Source: Lonicera japonica
Lineage: Eukaryota > Streptophyta > Magnoliopsida > Dipsacales > Caprifoliaceae
NCBI GenBank assembly: GCA_021464415.1
Contig: CM038467.1
Span: 8,015,411-8,079,410, forward strand
Direction of reading: 5' to 3'
DNA: 64,000 bases
Shown piece after piece: positions 1 to 10,744 of this stretch (positions within the stretch are counted from its first letter, which is position 1; each line of letters opens with the position of its first letter). The translations under genes were made by a program, and so were the position numbers. The notes under the pieces are model-generated. The model made no database searches and was not told the origin of the DNA. It saw only the letters and a program-made list of their open reading frames with translations.

Positions 1-717
1 TATAGAAAGAGATTTATACGTTCTTGCATTGTAGAAAGTCATTCATGCATCAGGCCACCAAGCTGCTGAAGAAATCGCGATGATCTTACTTTTACTGTTC
101 CTAAGATAAGGAAATGTGAATTGGGTAGTATGAACTAAACCCCAAAAGTCAATATCCTGATAGGACAGATAATTGTAAGTCATATATCAACCTTCTTATA
201 TAGTCAGTATATTTTTGTGAGATGCATGTCTCCTACATGCAGAATTATTGATTATATAGAATTCATAAGATAAGTCACCCTTAGAACGTAAAGAAGTGTA
301 ATATATTTACTAAATGGATCTGAAATCAGTAATATCATCGGCCTCTTGGAAAATAAGGAACGAAATGATCCCAGCACTTGTTACCACATGGTCCACTACA
401 TTTTTTTTAAATAAACCATTTCCCAAATCTTAATTTATTGACGTTAACAAGGCGACAACTAATTAATTAGAAGTACGTACTCGTAATGGAAAAGATGAAA
501 TTATTGCATTATTATCGTACTCACATCGGCCAAAGTAATGCACCGTTTGATGAAAGAGACGCTTGCAGTCATTGATGTTGGCAATATTTGCAAGTATGAC
601 AATAACATCCGGAGCGCCCAATTTAAGTGCTGTCTATGCAACTTGCCATAGACGATTCTTTCTCCTTGCACAAAGTGCTAAACATGGCCCTCTCTTCGCA
701 TACTCGTATGCAATATG
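1..717 (-). pseudogene. HSD1-like short-chain dehydrogenase pseudogene, partial
   Basis: Reading the minus strand, three exon-like blocks (717-525, 395-311, 156-1) match plant 11-beta-hydroxysteroid dehydrogenase-like (HSD1/steroleosin) proteins of the SDR superfamily, known as oil-body/ER NAD(P)-dependent dehydrogenases. Seen: EYAKRG, LCARRKNRL, LGAPDVIVI, a split FGR-LDH joining correctly across an intron (GT at 524, AG at 396), then SAGI, DFWG and ISSAAW. The catalytic YNASK motif reads YNART, so Tyr is kept and the catalytic Lys is lost. Stops interrupt it: TAG after VA in the first block, TGA where PAPRM-type sequence is expected (GCA TGA ATG), and a TAG would form at the third splice junction. 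The N-terminal exon with the Rossmann glycine motif is not visible upstream; the gene continues beyond base 1. Family assignment is from motif recall; the pseudogene status is read directly from the stops. Confidence 0.82.
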
Positions 718-739
718 CTACACAAATTGAACATTGTAC

Positions 740-1858
740 ATTACAGTAACATTAGAAGTGAACACAAAAATCCCTTCTCATTTACCCAAAGTTTTAACGT
801 TGATACTATTTTTCGTTCACTATGAATTGAATGTTACAGACTGGAATATTGAATTTTGAATGCTTAATAACGGTCCTATATATAATTTATTTGGCTCTGA
901 CTGTTTTAACATACATAAATTTTGTTCTTGCATGTGTTTGCTTTCGAGAAAAAAATGTTTTAACGTTACATTTCACAATCTAAAGCTTATCATAAATAAT
1001 ATCACGCCTATTAAAATAGGCAACATTAAGAAGTAAGTTTCTCGAAAATTAAGCTATTCAGAATTACAACAAATTACATTAATTCGATGTTAACAGGTGA
1101 AAAAACAAACTCTAATTTTATTATGACTTACCCAAATTTAAAATAAGAGCCTAAGAGGTAATAAAGCATGTATATATATATACAACTTTTTTTAATATTA
1201 GATTGTCTTCTTGAAATAAAAACCGAGTTAAGTTAAATGGTAACGAATTTTTATCCTTTTGACACTTTTCGCATACAACTTTTTTTGCAGTCAATCGTGG
1301 TAATAATAAACTTTTTAATTGCTATCCATTTGTTATCTTCTGTTAAAAATTCTAATGGAAAATTAAATTAATTTGCAAAAACTACCCCCAACTTTTAATG
1401 TATTTACACAATTAACTCCTAACTTTTAAAATTTATATTCTATGTATTTGTAGAGACACCTTTTTTCAAAACCATTTGATTTATTCCTCTTTAGATTAAA
1501 TTGTCCTATTTTGAAATAAAAATAGAAAAATAAAGCACTAAGTTCATTCGTTTTCTTAGGACGACTTATTTTTGATCCCTCAAGGAAAAAAATAGTAGCA
1601 AATTGATATTTTATTGTGAATGCATGATGTTTGTCTTTAATCAAGTTGTAATTCCTTTTAATGCTAATTAATTTATTTTTGGAAAATTTTGTCTAAAAAA
1701 ATAGGCAATCAAAACTAACAAATTAAAGATAGAAAAGTAAACATTTTCTGTCATTTACCAAAATTTTCATGAAGAACTTTCAACAATCAAACCCACCCTT
1801 TAATTAGAAAACCAAATGCACCCTCCTCCAGTGAATATACATATATATATATATATAT
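740..1858. other. AT-rich intergenic DNA, nothing recognised
   Basis: No exon-like stretch, transposase motif or clear repeat boundary was seen. The first exon of the pseudogene to the left might be expected here but was not found. A short (TA)n run lies at about 1839-1858, right at the edge of the next element. Confidence 0.6.
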
Positions 1859-2245
1859 AGAGGAAGGATCTAAAGAGGACCATTTATTTGGTCTTAAATG
1901 CGGCCATCATTTTGAGGGAGTAAATGAATAAATTTTTTTTATGAAACTTGGTGAGGATGATCTCATGATTTAATAGATCATCTCCACCAAATTTCATCAA
2001 AAATTCAACCGGAAAGTGGGTTAACTGAAATCTTAAATTTTAACGGCCAGAAACGCACATATACATCAATTTTTTAGTAAAACCTCTTCCCGATTGATTT
2101 TTTCGATGGAATTTGGTGGAGGTGATCTATTAATCATGAAGATCATCTTCACCAAGTTTCATCAAAAAATTCATTTATTTACCCCCTCAAAATGATTGGT
2201 CGCATTTAAGGACCAAAATTTTGGTCCTCTTAAGATCCTTCCCCT
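1859..2245. repeat. Foldback MITE
   Basis: The two ends are inverted copies: AGAGGAAGGATCTAAAGAGG on the left answers AGGGGAAGGATCTTAAGAGG read from the right. The similarity continues inward through TTAAATGCG, CATTTTGAGGG and the paired ATGATCT/AGATCA segments, so nearly the whole 387 bp can fold back. The flanks are AT dinucleotide runs, so a TA-type target duplication is plausible but cannot be proven. A related degenerate copy appears at about 63255-63465. Non-coding. Confidence 0.75.
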
Positions 2246-3001
2246 ATTATATATATGTTAAAACCAAAGCTTTCATCTTCGGAGTGCAGTGCGTGTTTCT
2301 TTCTGACTAAGCTTTAATTTTCCGTGTCTCACAATTTAATTATCCAACAATACCTCATTGTAATTACCTAATTTCCTTTTTGAGTTTTATTCCATATATG
2401 AAGATTATGCCACAAAAAGAATAAAAACAAAAATTTGGTAATTCATTTGTTGCACCAAAAAAAGCAGGCTCCTCATAAAAACATGCAGCTAACCAGAGCC
2501 AACAAAATACAATTGAAAGAAGCAAAAGTACACAGAGAAGTTAAGATCGAGACTCTAGAGTGATTGATTAGCTATTGTAATTAATTAAGGATGTGATTAC
2601 AACAACAGACTTTGGAGATTAACACTCCAACGTACAAAGACTAATTAAAGATTTGATTAAAAACCAGGTCGGGTCGAGCCGACGGATCGATCTAGTACAT
2701 TCAAGCCAAGCAAATTAAGCTCACGCAATATATTAATTAGTTAATTAATTAATTAATTATGAAAGCAAAGCTAAGCTAATCCATTACACTACAACCAAAC
2801 AAAATTAGGAACAAACAGCTTTCCCCTTTTATTTTCCTTGTTCAAGACGCCTCACGCTCTCCCTGCCCAAATTAAAAAATATATATAGAGAGAGAGAATT
2901 CGTTAGTAAATATATAATAATAATAATAATAATTAAGATTTAATTAATTAACAGAAATTTAATAAAATTTGAAGGGTGAATAAATAAATAATAAAAGGAA
3001 G
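2246..3001. other. 3' flank of the HVA22-like gene
   Basis: AT-rich sequence downstream of the minus-strand HVA22-like stop codon. It probably contains the 3'UTR, but I could not fix a polyadenylation site. Short (TTAA)n and (TAA)n runs occur at about 2735-2760 and 2917-2935. Confidence 0.4.
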
Positions 3002-3960
3002 TTAAGCTAAGCTAATTAACCCACTGACTTTCTTAGAGGAGATGATGTCCGCAAACTTGTTCTTGATTTTGGCACTAGGCCCAATTCCTCCAGATGCAGA
3101 TGCAGATTTAGCATACTTCTTTATCAGTTTCTGTCGTACAAACCTCTCGTATATAAATGCTGCCCCCCTGAACTGCGGTATTACCAGCCACACCACAAAT
3201 GCCAGCTTCATGTCGTACCATATCGGTATCCTATTTAAATTTAAATCATATCCCCCAAAAAAATTATCTTGCTATTTTATTATATTCCACCATAAGTACG
3301 TTGAACATTAGATTTAGGACGGACGAAGTATTAATTTATTTATTTATTTATTTATTATATCCTCGATCGATCGGGGGAAATTAAGAAATGCAAAAAAAGA
3401 AGATATATATATATATACATACCATTCTAAGAGAGGTTGGAGAAGCATTTCAGCAAGAGTGAGGAATGAATATAAGATCCAATAAGCAAGCCATTGCTCA
3501 TCGTCCACTTTTGACGTGCTCTCCATTGCTATTACCGACGCATATCTGTACCCGGCCACCTCCAACCCAAATTAATTAAAACAAATTTTCTTTTCTCTCT
3601 CTCTCTCTTCTCTCTTAGACAAACAAAACCCCACATATATATATATATATATATATCAACAACAATAAAAATAAAAATAAAAATTTAAGAGATGCAAAGA
3701 TAAAAGTTACATACAAAGGGTAGAGCAACATCGTCGCCGGCCTGCAAGTATCATCAGTTACAAAATTTAAGTCACACCATAAATTAATTAACATGTAGTA
3801 TATGAAAACATCGAGTTAATTTTTATATACACATTATATGCGCGGATATAAAAATTAATAACTACAAGGTAAAAGTTGAAAAAAGAAGAAAATGGATTAG
3901 ATTAAATAATTACCCAGCCAACGTATGAAAATGAGCGGCCAAATTCCATAAACGACCCAT
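3002..3960 (-). CDS. HVA22: HVA22-like protein (TB2/DP1/HVA22 family), four coding exons
   Basis: Coding exons on the minus strand are 3960-3914, 3741-3715, 3545-3423 and 3230-3002. All introns are GT-AG, and the total of 426 nt gives 141 aa plus stop. The start ATG at 3960 opens MGRLWN, as in HVA22d/e-type proteins. The TB2/DP1/HVA22 domain spans about residues 10-105: LAGPATMLLYPLYAS, the family signature KVDDEQWLAYW (37-47), LEWIPIWYD (64-72) and PQFRGAAFIYERFVR (84-98). Hydrophobic stretches at about 14-31, 44-60 and 73-92 fit the hairpin membrane insertion of this ER-shaping, reticulon/REEP-related family. Barley HVA22 is ABA- and stress-induced and linked to ER/Golgi trafficking. The tail after residue 105 is Ser/Gly/Lys-rich and poorly conserved. 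Length fits the short HVA22 subgroup. I see no lesion, so it should be functional; the exact paralogue (d or e type) is uncertain. Confidence 0.95.
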
Positions 3961-3984
3961 TTTCTTCTTCTTCTCTCAGTTAGC

Positions 3985-4225
3985 CTTTGAAGTTAATATT
4001 TTAAAGTTAGTGAATGGAAAGAGTAAAGTAATGAAAGAGGGAACAGATATATATATTTATATATATATTTCTAAATGCCCGTCTGACTGGCTGAAACTGA
4101 TGGTGACAAAGCGATACTATATATAGAGGAGGTGTTAAGACACGTCGCAACATCTGAACGAGCATCGGGTTCGATCTGGATTAAAACAAAAGTACATTTA
4201 GCACCGGCCATGTCACTAGTTTATT
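3985..4225 (-). repeat. Promoter/5'UTR segment, copy 1 (resident)
   Basis: This segment (AAGTTAGTGAATGGAAAGAG, then GACTGGCTGAAA, GAGGAGGTGT, ACACGT, ACCGGCCA and CACTAGTTTAT) recurs in the same order and orientation at about 7775-8000. Copy 1 is attached to the HVA22-like gene. Confidence 0.85.
4118..4148 (-). promoter_or_regulatory. HVA22-like core promoter: TATA box and ABRE-like site
   Basis: A TATA box (CTATATATAG, 4118-4127) lies about 160 bases before the ATG, consistent with a 5'UTR of about 130 nt. Immediately upstream is ACACGTCGC (4140-4148), one base from the ABA-response element ACACGTGGC. GCACCGGCC at about 4201-4209 resembles the CE1 coupling element described for the barley HVA22 promoter. 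ABA regulation is inferred from these motifs and the gene family, not shown. Confidence 0.55.
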
Positions 4226-4809
4226 TTCGGGGAATTGACAAATTTGTGATATTTACTCTAATGTTTCAAAAGTTATAATATTAATTCTAAAATATTTTTA
4301 ATGTTATAATTTAAGGATGGTAATATTAGTACCCTTAATATCTATTTGTAATATTCTCATCCAAAAAAAAAAAGTGAATTGTTATTTCCACCCCATTTTA
4401 TTTAATCTAAGTAAAAAAGTTAATTAACCCTAAACTAATTTTTCACCTACTTATTTTAATTTAAAATAAAAGTTAATGAATCTCCCTCAAAAGTTAATCA
4501 AATATTTATCTCCAAATTAAATTTTCCTCTAAAATCCCTCTCTTCTACCATCTTCAACCGAGTTTAGCAACAAATTTTGGTTGTACCAAAATAGGCAACA
4601 AAACTTCGATCTCCACCATTGATGCAAAAGGGTAAGCTTGAGAAGAATGGAAGGAAAAAAAAAAAACTTTAGAACAAGATAAGAAAACCAACAAACAAAA
4701 CATCCATTAATATAAAACTCTAAATTTGAGAAGAATGGTATAAACAAAACCTCCATTAATGCAAAACTCAAAAGTTAAGAATAATGGTAGAAAAAAGAGG
4801 GAAACTTTA

Positions 4810-5365
4810 AAATAAAGAAAGGAAAACAAGTAAGAAAAAGTTAACGAAAGAAAGACATACGTGTTTTTATTTTGTTTCATTATTTATATTATTTTCATAG
4901 CATACACATCAATATATATAAACAAAAGATACAATTTTATGTTTGAAGCACGATGAAAGTTTACTCGGTTCTCCGTAACTGAATTACAGGCTTGTACACT
5001 CGGTTACTCTCAACCGAGTATAAAATCCCATAAAATGTCGTACTCTCGTGACCTTCATTCGGTTGAGAGCAATCGAGTGTGATTAGTGTCACTCGGCTGC
5101 TCTTAACCGAATGAAGGTACCGAGAGCATGACATTTTATGGGATTTCATACTCGGTTAAGAGCAACCGAGTGTACAAGCCTGCAACTCGGTTACGGAGAA
5201 CCGAATAAGCCATCTTCGTGTTTTAAACATAAAATTTTGTTTTTTTATATATTTGATGTGTATGCTATGAAAATCATATAAACAGCAAAACAAAATAGAA
5301 ACATGTATGTCTGTTTTTTATTGACTCTTTCTTACATGCTTTCCTTTCTTTATTCCAAAAAATTA
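4810..5365. repeat. Long near-perfect inverted repeat with CTCGGTT/AACCGAG modules
   Basis: The arms (about 4810-5079 and 5090-5365) pair across a 10-nt loop. Matching landmarks include AAAATCCCATAAAATGTC, CAGGCTTGTACACTCGG, ACCTTCATTCGGTTGAGAGC and CATAGCATACACATCAA, each found inverted in the other arm. Each arm contains several smaller palindromes of the form CTCGGTT, 5-7 bases, AACCGAG. The transcript would form a very long hairpin, typical of a foldback element and a potential siRNA source. Flanking sequence from about 4375 to 5640 probably belongs to the same element; its right part carries GGTGCCAACATCACC, also found at 44171. Confidence 0.9.
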
Positions 5366-5644
5366 AGTTGTTATGTAATTTTGCTTGTTTTAGAAGATGG
5401 TGGAGAAATTTTGGGGTTAGTTTGGGGTAATTTGTTTTATGTTATTATGTAGTTAATTACTTAATAAGATTATTAATTAATTAAGTATGAGATTAATTCC
5501 TAAAAATAAGTGGGAGTGATGGCAGTAGTAGGTATAACATGGGAGTGTTATTAAGATAAAAGTGTAAAAGTAGGAGTGTTAGTAAGAGTGAGAGTGTTAG
5601 GAAGAGTTTTGTGGGGTGCCAACATCACCGCCCTAATTTAAACA

Positions 5645-6560
5645 TTATGTTAGCTTTTGTTCAAAAAAGTTAAACGGATTGTGATATAGCTTAATGACAT
5701 AGTAATGACGTGAGACAAACCATTTAAAACGAAAATATATATAACAAATTAAACTTCAAAATATAGATTAAGTTGTAATATTGTCCCTTATGTTTTAAAA
5801 GCTACTATAACAACTTCATTAAGATGGTATATTCTAATTTATTTCTTTTCATAATGAAAGAAAAGCAATTTCAAAAATATGAATCGAATAGTTTATTATT
5901 ATGGCCAAACATTTGTTTATACGGATTTCATGCATAAATTATAAATCAGAAAGAATGAATTACCAATACTTTGGTGTATGTATTTGTTTATTTATTTCAT
6001 TGTGTCTTATAAGAATTCGTTCTTTTAATCTTTTAAATTTTTTGTTTTAATTTAAAGATAGATATAAATTTTTCTTGTGATTTGATCCACCATTTTGTGC
6101 TACATGTAAGCAAATTATTCTTATACCATTAAGAAATGTATTAGCATTAGAGAGGCACATAAAGAATGTCATTAAAAGATATTAATAGTTATAAATGTTC
6201 ATAGTACTTTTATAGGTCATCATTTCATTCCCATTTACTTTGTAATAATTTTAAATCAAATAAAAGTAATGAGAAATTGCTACTAATGTTGTAATACTTG
6301 CATCAAGTTAAAACTCAATACAAAAAAAGTGTTGACATGTGTTGAAGATGAGTTAAAAACATATTTCTAAGTTTATATTGCAACTTTTGAAACGCCAAAG
6401 AGAATATATTGCAATTGACTCTATACGTTAAAGTATACTTTGTCATATATATATTTTTTTTTAGAAAATTTGCTCCATGTCATAGAGTCACGTTAACGAC
6501 CGTTAACTTTTTTAAACGAAAGTTAATGAAAATTTAAATTGCAACACTAAAAATACTTTA
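5645..6560. other. AT-rich intergenic DNA, nothing recognised
   Basis: No coding signal, structured repeat or terminal repeats seen. Confidence 0.5.
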
Positions 6561-6564
6561 AGGT

Positions 6565-6735
6565 TAAATTTTCACTCTTCATTCAGTTCTTGAGTACCAA
6601 GTACGTAGACGTTATTGGGTTATTAAGAACCGAGTATAAGCTTTATACTCAGTACTTAGGAGCCAATTAATGCATAATCAATTTATATTCAGCCCTTTAG
6701 AACCGAACAATAAATCAAAACTCGGTGTTCAAAAA
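6565..6735. repeat. Diverged CTCGGTT/AACCGAG palindrome cluster
   Basis: Degenerate modules (TCAGTTCTTGAGTACCAAG, GGGTTATTAAGAACCGAG, TACTCAGTACTTAGGAGCC) resemble those in the hairpin at 4.8-5.4 kb. Probably an older relative of the same repeat family. Confidence 0.55.
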
Positions 6736-6913
6736 TCGAATATATGACATAAGTAAAACCAAATGTTATTGGAAGTGAAAATATAATCACCTTTTTTAAG
6801 GTTAGTACTACAACTTTCAAAACATAAAAAGAAATATTACAAATAACCCTATACTTCAACATTTAATTTGTCAATTTTTTTCCATTTTCACTTTCTCGTT
6901 AATCTTTTTAAAA

Positions 6914-7260
6914 GGCCATGTTTGGTGGATGTTTTGATTTGAGTTTTTGAGTTTTTTTGTTGAGAAGTGCAAAAGTAGGTTGAAAGGTTGAGTTATGTTG
7001 AATTTGGTTTTTGTTGAATTTTTTTTAATTGATTTAAGAAATAGCATGAAAAAAAACTAAAAAAATAGTTACAATGGATCTTATTTTATAGATCTCTCGA
7101 TGAGTAGAATTTAAATATATTTTCTATATCTAATTTAAAGTTATATTGTTTTAAAAAATTTATGAGATAAAAATAAAGTAAAAGTGAATTTTGAGAAGCG
7201 TAAAGCGTAAAGTAAAATTGACTTTTTAGTAAAAAACTAAAATTAAGGGGATTAAGATTT
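6914..7260. repeat. Tourist-like MITE, degenerate copy
   Basis: It begins GGCCATGTTTGGTGGATG and continues with the TTTGAGTTTTTGAGTT, GTTGAATTTGG and ATAGATCT landmarks shared with copies at 9010-9330 and 41418-41783. Its right end is eroded and no clear target duplication is visible. Confidence 0.6.
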
Positions 7261-7299
7261 ATCTCCAATGCAACCATGAATTTGGTGGTGAAAGTGAGA

Positions 7300-7500
7300 T
7301 ATCATATAGGATTGATGGACAAAGAGCTCATAAAATATCTCCAATACAACAATCCATAATGACCACGGAGATAAAGCGGCAAAACCAAAAATGAAAATAG
7401 ACATTGTGAGGATGAACATCTACTTCTAAATGGTCCCTTGGATAATGTCTTAATCTCACATTATCATTTTTGACTGCATACTTTTTTTTTTAACTTTCAA
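7300..7500. repeat. Dispersed repeat also present at 22.38-22.62 kb
   Basis: The order ATCTCCAAT, AATAATGA/CATAATGA, AAAATGAAAATA, GGATAATGTCTTAATCTCACATTATC recurs at about 22380-22600 with point differences. Non-coding; class not determined, since the termini are unclear. Confidence 0.55.
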
Positions 7501-7774
7501 TTATTTTTAATATAATTTTATAAGTTATTTATTAATAAAAATTACATAATTAAAAAGTATGAAGCAAGATCCATCAAATAAAACCCGTTTTATATATAAA
7601 ATTATTAATTTATGAATTTATTTATAGATAATTTTTTGAGAAATCTTATTGAAGATAGTTTTTATATAACTTATCCATTAAAAAAAATTTGTACCGCATA
7701 AAAAATATATATTTACATATATATAATCAATATATATCAAATTTATTTTTACATTAGAAATGCTATGAGAGTTG

Positions 7775-8000
7775 AATTTAAAGTCAGTGAATGAAAAGAG
7801 TAAAGGAAGAGGAGAAGGATCATATATATTACTAATAAATGCATGTCGACTGGCTGAAATGACGGTGACCAAACAATGCTATATAGTATAGAGGAGGTGT
7901 AGAGACACGTGGCAACCATGCGAACAATATACTGAGTAATGAATCTGTATTAAATCAAAGTATATTTTAGAACCGGCCACATCACCAGTTTATCTTCTAA
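7775..8000 (-). repeat. Orphan direct copy of the HVA22 promoter/5'UTR
   Basis: Collinear with about 3985-4225: AAGTCAGTGAATGAAAAGAG, CGACTGGCTGAAAT, a TATA-like CTATATAG (7879-7886), GAGGAGGTGTAGAG, ACACGTGGC (7905-7913) and ACCGGCCACATCACCAGTTTAT. Unlike the resident promoter it has the perfect ABRE core. No HVA22 exon follows on its left, so it is a promoter without its gene. Confidence 0.85.
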
Positions 8001-8004
8001 TACT

Positions 8005-9008
8005 AAATAATAATATTCCTAGATTTATATTGTCTTTCCATTTTCCAACTTTATTTACTTATAATTATTATATAATTGAAATTATGAAACCATGTCGGCT
8101 GCACTTTCTAATTTTTTTGGTTGCTAAGACAAGCGGACTCACTCAGGAATTTTTTTAATAAATGAACTAATATTAATAGATAAAATAGAAAAGAATAATT
8201 ATATTTTAAAAAAAAAATATAATAATACATAATTTAAATATTTGATTCATACATAATGAAAAATATTATTTAATATTAATAATTTCGATGAGTTTCTAAT
8301 GATTTGAAATCCATCTATTACGAAACTCTAATTAATATATATTTAAAATGGATTAAAAGGTAGATTAAAATAATAAAATTTAATGGACTAAAATTAATAA
8401 AAGTGTGAATTTAAACTTTTTTTTTATTTTTTTCACATATCCTAATAAAAATTTTAAAAAAACATTCATATACTAAAGCCTACTCTATCCCAAAGTCCGA
8501 CCTCGATTGCGAATGAAGACTAATTACTCCCACTTACTTTTTCTTTTGAAAGCACTTACTTTAAACATAGAAGATGCCTCGGTTATTTTTCTTAGGCACA
8601 AAGACACGTGGATGATATTTTTGACGCACAAATCGGTGACCAATGTCGTGTGTTTTCAATAACAACATTTTTATTGCATTGAGTTCCATAACAAATTATT
8701 TATTCGTGTGAAAAGAGTTATCGTAAATAAAAAGCCATCAACCCGATGTATATGATGTCATATTTATTATTTTGATGCATTATGTTGTTCAAAGAAAATC
8801 TTGGATCAAGCGGTTTTCAATTATTATTACTCGAGTAAATATAGTATTTTTAATGACACATCATTATAAAAACTATGGTGCATTTATATTTATAACTATA
8901 TCAATACTTAAACTAATATTTGAACTTGATTTTTTTATTTTTAGCAAAACATTTGATATAATTGCTTGATAGTTATAAATATAACTTATTTGTTATTGAA
9001 AGAAATTA
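8005..9008. other. AT-rich intergenic DNA, nothing recognised
   Basis: No gene fragments or bounded repeats detected. Confidence 0.5.
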
Positions 9009-9009
9009 A

Positions 9010-9330
9010 GGTGATATTTGGTTAATGGTTTGAGTTGAATTTTTAAGTTGGGTTTTTAAAATTTGGTATTTGGTAGAATTTGGAAGTATATTGAAAAATG
9101 AATTTGGTTTTTGTTTGAGTTTTTTTCAATCAACTAAAAAATCTAATAAAAAATTTTCAAAAAATAGTCACAATGGGTCTTATTTTATAGATCTTGACGA
9201 GTATGTTTCAAATATATATTTTTTTATTTAATTTTGATTTTTGAATTTAAAGTTACGATGTTTTAAAAAAATTAGAGAGAGAAAGTAAAGTTGATTTTAA
9301 GTTGAGTTTTTAAAATTTAGAAAAAAAAAC
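9010..9330. repeat. Tourist-like MITE, second copy
   Basis: Starts TAAGGTGATATTTGGTTAATG and shares TTTGAGTTGAATTTTTAAG, TTTGGTAGAATTTGGAA and GGGTCTTATTTTATAGATC with the 41.4-kb copy. TAA/TTA at the left end fits PIF/Harbinger insertion. The right end is degenerate. Confidence 0.7.
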
Positions 9331-9339
9331 ATCCACCAA

Positions 9340-10735
9340 TATTCTAAAAAAGAAGAATAAGATTTCTTAAATTGAGTTCATAGAAACAAAACCATTTCTA
9401 GTCAAACTATGTTAGATTATTTTAACTAATTTTAAAAGACCGTGTTTGACAAATCTATTTACATAGGAGTATTAATTAACAACTCAATAGCTACTTACAA
9501 AGTGATGGTTGTATCTTGGTGCAACGTTACCAAATTATTCTCACGTGTGTGAAAATATCATTCGAGAAAAACTAACTGCTACGTGTAAGCAAAATTAATA
9601 AAAACTCATTTGCAAATATTCGTATATTGAAATTCATCTAAATAAATTTATAATTAGTACTTTTTAAAAAATATACATCATCCAGGAATACGTAGAATCC
9701 CGAATTTAGGCCCATGAAATTCATAGGATTTGGACATAGTGACACACATGGCCTATCATTTGGGCCAGGGTCCAGGAATTTCATACACTCAAGTGTTAAA
9801 ACAAGAGCTCACACTTTCTTTTCTTTTTTGCGGGATCAGAATCAATAGTTAGGATAAAACAACAGAGTACAAAAACCTTCACCAAGTAAGAAGGTTAAAT
9901 TAAAGTACAAAAATGAGATTTAATTCTTTCTTTCAATAAGCTCACAAATAAAGAAAAATCCTTCTTTCTATCACCATGCGTTCGCTTATTTATAGTATCA
10001 TTTCGGTTTGGGCCAAGATAATTTGAATCAAGGAAAAGCTGAAACATACTTTAACCCATTTTTGTTGTTGTGGATCGCATAATTGCAGTATGAGCATTTA
10101 TTCCTAAGTTCACATGCAACCAACATTTAAATAAATAATAATAATAAAAAAAGACAATTGTACCTTTTTAAGTTTACAAGAGAGGAGACTGCCAGACATT
10201 TTGTTTTTTAAATAGATAAGATATTTCATTCTGAAGCAAACAATCACTGTGCAAACAGAAGAATAAACACAGGCCTTTTGGGAATTTGGACAGCCCATTT
10301 ATTTATTATGGGCTGACCCGACCTTTACTGGGCTACATTCTGATTCATTCTGCACACAGGTGGGGCCCGGTAAACAAGAAAAAGACAAAGGTGCCGATTA
10401 CTGTGAGCACGTGAAAAAAACAGAACTGGCGAGAGATAGGGAGAGGGAGCGCAGTGACTTCCACAAAAAGCAGCTGGAATCAACGTACCCATCACCATGA
10501 CCGATGATGATGATGATGATGATCACGATCTTCCTCATAGGCCGTTGGATATATGTATGCAAGAAATGAATAATAATACGTGCGTACTGTGGGTGCAGCA
10601 ATAATAACATGACGCCACTGCAGTCTGTCCGACTAAAAAGATTTGTATCGAGAAAGTATGGCGCTCGAATATATTTTGGAAATTGCACCCTGCCAATACT
10701 CTTTATGCTCTCCTATAATATTTTTTTTCCTTTTT
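9340..10735. other. Gene-free stretch with an orphan promoter-like island
   Basis: Mostly featureless, but 10300-10680 is less AT-rich and contains several TGGGCY-type (site II/TCP) motifs (ATGGGCTGACC, ACTGGGCTAC, GTGGGGCCCGG) and a G-box (GCACGTGA, about 10407-10414), next to a (GAT)n tract (10502-10523). Such motif clusters are typical of housekeeping promoters, yet no coding exon was recognised on either side. Confidence 0.4.
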
Positions 10736-10744
10736 AAATTAGTT

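Noticed and set aside
5000..5200. Hairpin as a canonical miRNA precursor
   Set aside because: Arms of about 270 bp and internal palindromes are far too long and repetitive; a foldback element or siRNA source fits better.
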